Part shown: in pieces, positions 15,073 through 20,817 of the stretch | How positions within the stretch are numbered: position 1 is the stretch's first letter | How the letters are laid out: each line of letters begins with the position of its first letter | Assembly: GCA_963591995.1 (NCBI GenBank) | Contig: CAVAUJ010000042.1 | Span: forward strand, 1-20,817 | DNA from: CAG-791 sp963591995 | GTDB lineage: Bacteria; Bacillota; Clostridia; Lachnospirales; Lachnospiraceae | Direction of reading: 5' to 3' | Length of the DNA stretch: 20,817 nt | Made by a program: the position numbers and the translations under genes | The notes under the pieces: generated by a model | What the model was told of the DNA's origin: nothing | Database searches by the model: none | What the model saw: only the letters and a program-made list of their open reading frames with translations

Positions 15073-16020
15073 TCAATACAGGCCGCTTCCGGTTGCCTTC
15101 TTGGAGAAGATGTTCGCCGCCGTCAGCAGGACGATGTTAATCAGTCCCTGGAACAGGCCGACCGCCGTAGCGTAGCTGTAGTTGCCGGATCCAAGACCCA
15201 TGCGGTATACGTAGGTTGCAATGATATCTGCCGTCTCATAGGTCGTAGGCTGGTACAGAAGGAAGACCTTCTCAAAGGCAGCCGAGCCGCACAGGGAGCC
15301 GATGTTCAGGATGAGGAGCGTCATAATGGTGGGTAGGATGCCCGGGATTGTCACGTGCCAGATCTGCCGGAAACGGCTCGCCCCGTCAAGACTGGCCGCC
15401 TCGTACAGCTCCGGGTTGATTCCGGACATTGCCGCCAGATAAAGGATGGTTCCCCAGCCAAGTCCCTGCCAGATGCCCGATGTCACGAAAATGGTGGTAA
15501 ACCATTCCGGAAGAGAGATAAACTGTACCGCCTCGCCGCCGAGTGCAACGATCAGTCCGTTGATCGGGCCGCTGGTGGAGAGCAGCTCACGGATCATGCC
15601 GGCCACAATAACCATCGAGATGAAATGCGGCAGATAGGAAATCGTCTGCACCAGCTTCTTGTAATGTACGTTCTTGATCTCGTTGAGCAGAATCGCAAAA
15701 ATAATGGTGATCGGAAAGCTCAGCACCAGATATTTCAGATTCAGAGCCAGCGTATTCCGGAAGGCCCTCCAGAAATTGTTGTCCTGAATGAACTGATTGA
15801 AATACTTCAATCCGCTCCACTCATCACCGAAAATATTGCTTCCTGCGCGATAGCGCCGGAACGCAATGATGTTGCCGAACATCGGAACATATCGAAAAAT
15901 CACATAATACGCAATCGGGATCAGCATCATAAGATACAGCTGCCAGTATTTCCTGATATGCCTCCCCAGGCTTTCCTGACTTTCTGCCTTGCTGACCTTT
16001 GTTTTTGTTTTTCCAGCCAT
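15073..16020 (-). CDS. lplB: ABC sugar transporter permease, LplB type
   Basis: A 315-residue permease and the first gene of the transporter operon. A basic N-terminus (MAGKTKTKVSK) is followed by a helix at 25-43 (WQLYLMMLIPIAYYVIF), the family-typical RYVPMFGNIIAFRRY segment, and about five more helices. The EAA coupling loop is YEAASLDGASRFRQIWHVTIP (206-226). The ATG is preceded by AGGAGG with 8 nt spacing. LplB pairs with YtcP as a heterodimer and takes substrate from the lipoprotein. It faces the AraC regulator across a 379-nt divergent region that holds the putative operator. Family assignment is secure; substrate is inferred from the enzyme genes downstream. Confidence 0.94.
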   Translation of the reverse strand: MAGKTKTKVSKAESQESLGRHIRKYWQLYLMMLIPIAYYVIFRYVPMFGNIIAFRRYRAGSNIFGDEWSGLKYFNQFIQDNNFWRAFRNTLALNLKYLVLSFPITIIFAILLNEIKNVHYKKLVQTISYLPHFISMVIVAGMIRELLSTSGPINGLIVALGGEAVQFISLPEWFTTIFVTSGIWQGLGWGTILYLAAMSGINPELYEAASLDGASRFRQIWHVTIPGILPTIMTLLILNIGSLCGSAAFEKVFLLYQPTTYETADIIATYVYRMGLGSGNYSYATAVGLFQGLINIVLLTAANIFSKKATGSGLY

Positions 16021-16103
16021 CCAGCTCGCCTCCTCTTCCCATATTGATGCTGCACAGCTTCATGCAGCCTTCCTATTCCGTCGACATCTCATCGACAGTA
16101 TCT

Positions 16104-16112
16104 ACAATATCA
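16104..16112 (-). promoter_or_regulatory. Putative extended -10 of the transporter operon
   Basis: On the minus strand TGA-TATTGT reads as an extended -10 (TGN plus a 4-of-6 match). It would start transcription near 16097, giving a leader of roughly 77 nt before the lplB ATG. The corresponding -35 position (16127-16132) has no match to TTGACA, which fits a promoter that needs an activator. Confidence 0.45.
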
Positions 16113-16135
16113 TGCATCCATTTATCATTCTCTTT

Positions 16136-16167
16136 ACTTTTTGCGTTATGTTTTTCATTTGTTGCGT
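16136..16167 (-). promoter_or_regulatory. Putative AraC-type operator of the transporter operon (21-bp direct repeat)
   Basis: On the plus strand ACTTTTTGCGT (16136-16146) and ATTTGTTGCGT (16157-16167) match at 9 of 11 positions with an exact 21-bp period, two helical turns. On the minus strand each is an ACGCAA half-site. The proximal CGCAA starts 36 nt upstream of the TATTGT hexamer. Paired direct half-sites with a 21-bp period upstream of a poor -35 are the classical layout for AraC-family activators, and an AraC gene lies next door. Confidence 0.55.
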
Positions 16168-16283
16168 GCCTCTTGTGCATTCTGTATGGTCCGGTCGTCT
16201 CTTTCATGGCAAAATGATGGACAATCCGTTATATTTGCCGGTTTCTTATCGGTACTGCCGAAGACCTATGACAGGAACTCTCT

Positions 16284-16299
16284 CCCGGCAAAGGCCGGG
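16284..16299. other. GC-rich palindrome just upstream of the araC -35 box
   Basis: CCCGGC-AAAG-GCCGGG is a perfect 6-bp inverted repeat with a 4-nt loop, ending 2 nt before the TTGAAA -35 box. It could be an operator for a second regulator or the remnant of a bidirectional structure. No T-run supports termination. Confidence 0.4.
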
Positions 16300-16301
16300 C
16301 T

Positions 16302-16331
16302 TTGAAACAGGTAGCCGCTGTGTGCTATTCT
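16302..16331 (+). promoter_or_regulatory. Probable promoter of the AraC-family regulator gene
   Basis: TTGAAA (16302-16307) and TATTCT (16326-16331) are separated by 18 nt. Four bases of each hexamer match the sigma-A consensus. Transcription would begin near 16338, about 60 nt before the start codon. Confidence 0.55.
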
Positions 16332-16344
16332 TACAGAAATAAAG

Positions 16345-16373
16345 ACGGCGGATCGCCGTTTCGCTGTCCGCCG
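16345..16373 (+). other. Two mutually exclusive hairpins in the araC leader
   Basis: ACGGCG (16345-16350) can pair with CGCCGT (16354-16359) over a 3-nt loop. The overlapping CGGCGGA (16346-16352) can instead pair with TCCGCCG (16367-16373). The two stems compete for the same bases and lie in the expected 5' leader, about 15-20 nt before the ribosome binding site. Confidence 0.4.
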
Positions 16374-16399
16374 ATTGGCTCGACACAGAAAGGAAAATG

Positions 16400-17317
16400 A
16401 TGAACAACAAAGGAAAACAGCGCAATCCCGATGAGGAGTTCTTTCCGCGGCTCCACGGCATCCGGGAGGAGGTGGAATATTCCGTACTTCCGGGCGTTCG
16501 CCTCTATCACAACCGGAATACCATCCATTTTCCGCCGCATTGGCACGCCGCCGTTGAGATCCTCTATCCCATTGAAGAGGGATATACCGTGAAAATCGGC
16601 ACAGAGGAAACCGTACTCGTCCCCGGCGATATTCTGGTCGTCCCCCCCGGCACCATCCACTCCTACACACCGCCGGAAGACGGCGAGCGGATCTTCATTC
16701 TGTTCGACAACAACCTGCTGTTCCGGTTCAACAGCATGCACCAGATCATTCAGAATCTGCAGCCGTACCTCCTGGTATCCCAGACCGCCTATCCTCTGCT
16801 GAACGAAAAGCTCCAGCAGCTCCTGCAGGATGTCATCCGGGAATATGACGAGAACGAAACCTACTCGGAGGGCATGATCTGGTCAAGACTCCTGGAATTC
16901 TTTACATTGCTCGGCCGCACGAACATGTACCGGGCCACCCACACGCAGAACTTTCCCAAGGATAAGCGTCAGGAGTATGTTGCGAAATTCATGGAGGTGT
17001 GCAACTACATCACGGATCATCTGGACGAAGAGATCAACACCGATTGCCTTGCGGAGATTGCCGGCTTCTCTAAATTCCATTTTTCACGGCTGTTCAAGGA
17101 ATTTACCGGCCTTTCCAGTCATGAATATCTGACGCAGCGGCGTCTTGAGGCCGCCGAGCTCCTGCTGGCCAACCCGGATCTTTCCATCACCGAGGTGGCC
17201 ATGCAGTCCGGCTTCAATTCTCTTTCCACGTTCACGCGCGTCTTCAAGACGGAAAAGGATATGACGCCCTCTGCTTACCGCGAGATGAAGCAGCAGGGCA
17301 ATCACCACATTACGTGA
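16400..17317 (+). CDS. AraC-family transcriptional regulator with cupin sensor
   Basis: A 305-residue regulator. Two ATG codons are adjacent (16397 and 16400); AAAGGA is 2 nt from the first and 5 nt from the second, so I prefer the second. The N-terminal cupin (about 30-110) has HWH (His47, His49), a PGDILVVPPGTIH turn ending in His87, and the usual sugar-sensing layout. The C-terminal domain (about 195-295) has the two helix-turn-helix units: LAEIAGFSKFHFSRLFKEF (217-235), and ITEVAMQSGFNSLSTFTRVF (263-282) followed by the conserved PSAYR end. Divergent placement from lplB suggests it activates the transporter and enzyme operons in response to a xylan-derived sugar. The effector is unknown. 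Its gene converges on the GH2 gene with only 4 nt between stops. Confidence 0.93.
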   Translation: MNNKGKQRNPDEEFFPRLHGIREEVEYSVLPGVRLYHNRNTIHFPPHWHAAVEILYPIEEGYTVKIGTEETVLVPGDILVVPPGTIHSYTPPEDGERIFILFDNNLLFRFNSMHQIIQNLQPYLLVSQTAYPLLNEKLQQLLQDVIREYDENETYSEGMIWSRLLEFFTLLGRTNMYRATHTQNFPKDKRQEYVAKFMEVCNYITDHLDEEINTDCLAEIAGFSKFHFSRLFKEFTGLSSHEYLTQRRLEAAELLLANPDLSITEVAMQSGFNSLSTFTRVFKTEKDMTPSAYREMKQQGNHHIT

Positions 17318-17321
17318 CACT

Positions 17322-20300
17322 TCAGAAAAGCTCAAACCATTCAAAATCGAAGCGGGAGCCCGGCAGAAAGACGAAGGTCAGATCCCATCTGCCGGTTCTC
17401 TCCTTCAATGCGAATTCCTGCACCGGAGCTGCATCTCCCCGGTATTCAATGATCTCCTTCTCCTCATTCACGCCGTCATAAAACCGCACATGAATGGTAT
17501 TCCCTTCCAGCGGCGTGCTGCCGCAGATGCGGATGCCATGCAGCGGCCGGCTTCCGAAATCCATCTCCTTGAAGGAGAGCGAAACATTGTTGCCGATGCC
17601 CCGCACCGCGGTTCCGTCCACCCGGAAGGCATCGCCGTACACGCCGTCGGACTCTGCCGCAAAGAGCCTTGTCCACGCCTTNNNNNNNNNNNNNNNNNNN
17701 NNNNNNNNNNNNNNNNNNNNNNNNNNNNNNNNNNNNNNNNNNNNNNNNNNNNNNNNNNNNNNNNNNNNNNNNNNNNNNNNNNNNNNNNNNNNNNNNNNNN
17801 NNNNNNNNNNNNNNNNNNNNNNNNNNNNNNNNNNNNNNNNNNNNNNNNNNNNNNNNNNNNNNNNNNNNNNNNNNNNNNNNNNNNNNNNNNNNNNNNNNNN
17901 NNNNNNNNNNNNNNNNNNNNNNNNNTCCGAACCGACCGGTCCGAAATCAATTCCCGTCCACGTCACAATCGTCTCACCGGTGCGGGAGGTTGCAACGCCC
18001 TTTTCGTTGCCGATCCCGACCTCTCCGCTGCAGCTCGAATAAAGGCTCCCGGAAATAAAGTCGTACGGATCCAGATAGGCAGGGCCCAGACCCTCCGCCC
18101 GGTATTCCAGCTGGGAAATCACCCGCACATGGTCGGTCCCGTCCTTCGAGGTCGCACGCAGATGAAATGCGCCGTCCCCGTGCGCCGTCATTGTGACCTC
18201 GCATCCCTTCTGCTCCAACGACACCAGATTCGATGCCACGCCGTTATCATCCACCGCCGTGAATACGATGTCCGGATCCGATGCCTCCGGCGGGCAAACG
18301 ACCCCCTTTGCTCTCAGCACCCTTTTCTCCGGATCGAACACCTGACCGTCCTCCGCCGTCAGAACAATCTTCCGCACGCAGACCGCTCCTGCCGGCTTTA
18401 CCGTGACGGTGATGTCCGTCTTCCCGGCATCTTCCTCTTCCACAATTGCCAGCAGCTTTCCGGAGAACAGCTTCCGGCAGCTTGAAGCATAGCTGTCATA
18501 ATCCGTGCTGTCGCCGTTGTCCAGACCCAAAAGCCGACCGCCGCTCACCAGGACCTCCACGCGATCCGATGCATTTTCAACCGGATACCCGTCGGCATCC
18601 TCCGCCGTGATCTCATAGAAGTGAAGCCTTGTCTTTTCGTCGCTCTCCCGGAGCTGCTTGTTCTGCCCGTTCCGAAGGAATCCGCTCTCACCGGGCTCTT
18701 CCTCTTTTACCACGAAATGATCCGTATTTCCGAAGGAGTGCCGGGTCTGTCTTGCCACTTCCTTTCCGTTTTCATAGGCAATTGCCGTGATCTCACCCGG
18801 TTCGTAAACCGCCTTCCAGTCCGCAATCAGATGATGTCCGCTCCCCGGTGCGTGATCCAGCTGTTGTCTGCCGAGGCTCACGCCGTTGATCTGCAGCTCA
18901 ACCTCCTCTGCGTTCGAGCAGACCCGAAGATCTACCTCCTGTCCCGGGTTGAAATCCCAGTACGGGAATACGTGGACCATCGGTTCGTTGTCTGCCGATG
19001 TCCATGCAGACTGCCAGACATAAAATGCATCCTTTGCAAAGCCTGCCGTATCCACCTGCCCCAGATAGGAATTTCTCGTATGGTACGGCGTGGGCTCTCC
19101 GATGTAGTCAAAGCCCGACCACAGGAACTGACCCATCGAATAGGAAAGATCCCTGTCCACGGCGATGCACTCCTCCAGACTCTTGGCGCCCCAGCTCGTC
19201 GGCGAATTCCCGAGGGCGGAGCATTGCTCATCCTCCTCCGCGAGAATCCCTGCCGCCAGCGGGAAGTGGTAGATTCCTCTGCTGCTGCAGAGGGAACAGG
19301 TCTCCGACCCGTAAATCACCCAGTCCGGATGCTCTGCGTGGTGCGGTGCATAATATTTCTCGGAGTAGTTGTAGCCTGCAAGCTTGTACAGATCCGCGCA
19401 CCGCTGCGTGTTCTCCCAGGGCATGTAATTCGATGCGGCCGTTATCCTCGCATTGCCGAAGGGATCCAGTGCCTTCACCTCTTCCATCAGCATTTTCGTA
19501 AGGTCGCGTCCCTTTTCGTCCGCGTGCTGGTCGTAAATCTCATTGCCGATGCTCCACAGGATGACGCAGGGATGATTGCGGTCTCTTCGCACAAAGCTGG
19601 CCATGTCCCGCGCCTGCCAGTTCCCAAAAAAGCGCGCATAATCATAGGTCGTCTTCGAGCGCTCCCACATATCGAAGGACTCATCCATGACCAGCAGTCC
19701 CATCTCATCGGCCAGATCCAGTGCCTCTGCCGCAAAAGGATTGTGGGAGAAGCGGATGGCATTGGCGCCCATCTGCTGCATGATGCGGTATTGCCGGGAA
19801 AGTGCATCCCTGTGAAAGGCCGTGCCCAATGCTCCCTGGTCCGGGTGCAGGCAGACGCCGTTGAGCTTCACGTGCCGGCCGTTCAGAGAAAAGCCCCGGT
19901 CCGGAGCAAAGGCGATCTCCCGGAAGCCGATCCGGATCCTCTCGGTCTGCAGAAGGCGGCCGTCCCTTCCAATGAGACGCACCTCCAGAAGATAGAGCAT
20001 CGGATTTTCGATGTCCCAGCACTCGATTCCTGCGGCTTCGTCGAAATGTATCGCCTTGCCGACCGCTCTCCTGCACACAGCCTCTCTTCCCGGCTGGTCT
20101 GCCGTCAATGCAAGGGAAGCCCGTGCCGTTGTATCCTCCTCAGCCGCAGGCAGAATTTCCTTTCCCTCCGCGTCCAGAACGCGTACCGCAATCCCGGCCT
20201 CCGGATATTCCGGCGACGCATCGCGCGATGAAATCTCCGTCTCTACATGCAGATCCCAGCCGCCGTCCTTCGCCCGCACCGGTGCCGCATAGATGCTTCC

Positions 20301-20780
20301 ATCCTCCATGCACACCGAGGGCACCGTCATAAGCCATACATTGCGATTGATGCCGGCGCCGGCATACCAGCGCGAATTCGGTTCCTGAAAATTCGCGCTC
20401 ACCATCAGCTCGTTCTCGCCGTCTGACAGCTTTCCCGTGAGCTCGAGCGCAAATCTTGTGTAGCCGTACTTCCACTCGCCGATGCGCTCTCCGTTGAGAT
20501 AAATGCAGCTGTCCATATAGATCCCGTCAAAGATCAGGAAAACGCGGCAGTTCTTTCCGGCCGTCTCCTCCGCCTTCTCCCGGGACCAGGTCAGGCTCTT
20601 CCGGTACCAGCCGGTCCCATCGCGGTAGAGGTCCTTTCCGCCGGTAATCTGCCAGTCGTGCGGAATCCTCACACGTCGGAACAATCCCTCGTCCGCCGCT
20701 TCCCTTGCCTTTGCAAGATCCGTTCCCAGAGGCATCTCCAGAAACTCCCAGTTGTCATTAAAGCTCTCTCTTGTATTCAT
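17322..20780 (-). CDS. GH2 beta-galactosidase, multidomain, interrupted by an assembly gap
   Basis: A GH2 enzyme of about 1152 residues. The N-terminal jelly roll (about 1-155, with VRIPHDWQI and RWYAGAGINRNVWL) and Ig-like domain lead to the catalytic barrel with LNGVCLHPDQG (306-316), the acid/base in LWSIGNEIYD (Glu414) and the nucleophile in IYGSETCS (Glu493). The barrel is followed by a DUF4982-like sandwich (about 600-690, PYWDFNPGQEVDLRV), Ig-like domains, and two carbohydrate-binding-like modules. The region 17682-17925 is undetermined and falls between those modules; the frame agrees on both sides. There is no signal peptide, so it should act in the cytoplasm. Substrate is probably a terminal beta-galactoside, perhaps on decorated hemicellulose, but this is inference. 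The ATG at 20778-20780 has only a distant GGAAAGGGG (about 14 nt). Its promoter lies outside the window, so it is not part of the xylan operons by transcription. Confidence 0.92.
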   Translation of the reverse strand: MNTRESFNDNWEFLEMPLGTDLAKAREAADEGLFRRVRIPHDWQITGGKDLYRDGTGWYRKSLTWSREKAEETAGKNCRVFLIFDGIYMDSCIYLNGERIGEWKYGYTRFALELTGKLSDGENELMVSANFQEPNSRWYAGAGINRNVWLMTVPSVCMEDGSIYAAPVRAKDGGWDLHVETEISSRDASPEYPEAGIAVRVLDAEGKEILPAAEEDTTARASLALTADQPGREAVCRRAVGKAIHFDEAAGIECWDIENPMLYLLEVRLIGRDGRLLQTERIRIGFREIAFAPDRGFSLNGRHVKLNGVCLHPDQGALGTAFHRDALSRQYRIMQQMGANAIRFSHNPFAAEALDLADEMGLLVMDESFDMWERSKTTYDYARFFGNWQARDMASFVRRDRNHPCVILWSIGNEIYDQHADEKGRDLTKMLMEEVKALDPFGNARITAASNYMPWENTQRCADLYKLAGYNYSEKYYAPHHAEHPDWVIYGSETCSLCSSRGIYHFPLAAGILAEEDEQCSALGNSPTSWGAKSLEECIAVDRDLSYSMGQFLWSGFDYIGEPTPYHTRNSYLGQVDTAGFAKDAFYVWQSAWTSADNEPMVHVFPYWDFNPGQEVDLRVCSNAEEVELQINGVSLGRQQLDHAPGSGHHLIADWKAVYEPGEITAIAYENGKEVARQTRHSFGNTDHFVVKEEEPGESGFLRNGQNKQLRESDEKTRLHFYEITAEDADGYPVENASDRVEVLVSGGRLLGLDNGDSTDYDSYASSCRKLFSGKLLAIVEEEDAGKTDITVTVKPAGAVCVRKIVLTAEDGQVFDPEKRVLRAKGVVCPPEASDPDIVFTAVDDNGVASNLVSLEQKGCEVTMTAHGDGAFHLRATSKDGTDHVRVISQLEYRAEGLGPAYLDPYDFISGSLYSSCSGEVGIGNEKGVATSRTGETIVTWTGIDFGPVGSXXXXXXXXXXXXXXXXXXXXXXXXXXXXXXXXXXXXXXXXXXXXXXXXXXXXXXXXXXXXXXXXXXXXXXXXXXXXXXXXXXKAWTRLFAAESDGVYGDAFRVDGTAVRGIGNNVSLSFKEMDFGSRPLHGIRICGSTPLEGNTIHVRFYDGVNEEKEIIEYRGDAAPVQEFALKERTGRWDLTFVFLPGSRFDFEWFELF
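17682..17925. other. Assembly gap (244 N) inside the GH2 gene
   Basis: The bases are undetermined. The gap length preserves the reading frame of the GH2 gene on both sides, and the flanking protein looks like the beginning and end of adjacent binding modules. About 81 residues are hidden. Confidence 0.99.
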
Positions 20781-20817
20781 GGCTTCACACGCAGCCCCTT
20801 TCCTGTTCTCTTGTTGC

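Larger units (their letters stand above)
16021..16399. other. Divergent regulatory region between lplB and the AraC gene
   Basis: No gene is supported here. From the lplB side it holds a strong AGGAGG site, a GCTGCA-N8-TGCAGC hairpin (16049-16068) in the leader, a TCGACA direct repeat of 11-bp period (16081-16097) near the expected transcription start, an extended -10 (16104-16112), and a 21-bp-period direct repeat (16136-16167). About 115 nt follow with nothing I can name (16168-16283). From the araC side it holds a GC-rich palindrome (16284-16299), a promoter (16302-16331) and overlapping leader hairpins (16345-16373). The AT-rich centre contrasts with the GC-rich genes on both sides. Confidence 0.75.

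Noticed and set aside
16021..16399. CcpA (cre) catabolite repression site
   Set aside because: I searched by eye for the TGNAANCGNWNNCA pattern on both strands of the divergent region and saw no acceptable match.
18621..20231. 536-codon plus-strand open frame opposite GH2
   Set aside because: In codon register with the GH2 gene; peptide lacks any family signature, and the sense strand shows intact GH2 catalytic motifs.
1..20817. tRNA, rRNA, CRISPR array, insertion sequence or phage features
   Set aside because: No cloverleaf, regular repeat-spacer pattern, transposase-like protein or terminal inverted repeat was seen; every long conserved protein belongs to sugar metabolism, its regulation, or the ABC-F family.

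Overview
This window looks like a carbohydrate-utilisation locus from a GC-rich (mid-50s % by eye, not computed) Gram-positive gut-type Bacillota, most likely a Clostridia/Lachnospiraceae-like organism. The pointers are strong AGGAGG-type ribosome binding sites, an LplA/LplB/YtcP-type sugar importer with a lipobox signal peptide, an AraC regulator with a cupin sensor, and cytoplasmic GH3/GH43/GH67 enzymes. A run of N at 17682-17925 shows the source is a scaffolded, possibly metagenomic, assembly. The taxonomic call is inference from protein style only.

Layout. Positions 1-1628 (minus) hold a nearly complete ABC-F ATPase with its own promoter, unrelated to the sugar genes. From 16020 down to 1842 (minus) lies one co-directional cluster: permease LplB-type, permease YtcP/LplC-type, lipoprotein sugar-binding protein, a perfect intrinsic terminator (12177-12208), then a DUF624/YesL membrane protein, a zinc-dependent polyol/xylitol-type dehydrogenase, a GH43 beta-xylosidase, a SASA-type acetyl esterase, a GH67 alpha-glucuronidase and a GH3 beta-xylosidase/glucosidase. 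An AraC-family regulator (16400-17317, plus) diverges from the transporter. A large GH2 beta-galactosidase (17322-20780, minus) converges on the regulator with only 4 nt between the stop codons.

How the genes work together. The set matches the known logic of aldouronate (methylglucuronoxylo-oligosaccharide) utilisation, as in the lplA-lplB-ytcP-aguA cluster of Paenibacillus. Short decorated xylo-oligosaccharides would be imported by the lipoprotein and two permeases. No ATPase is encoded, so a shared MsmX-type ATPase is expected. In the cytoplasm the esterase would remove acetyl groups, GH67 the terminal (methyl)glucuronic acid, and GH43 and GH3 would finish hydrolysis to xylose. None of the enzymes has a signal peptide. 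No xylanase, xylose isomerase, xylulokinase or uronate isomerase is in the window.

The most interesting non-coding signal is a matched pair of putative operators. Upstream of the transporter operon and again upstream of the DUF624/enzyme operon, just past the terminator, there is a direct repeat of a CGCA-core half-site with an exact 21-bp period. In both cases the proximal half-site begins exactly 36 nt before a -10-like hexamer. This fits AraC-family activator geometry and suggests that one regulon is split into two transcription units by the terminator. I did not find a clearly novel biochemical system; the locus is a recognisable pathway with some unusual details listed in the findings.
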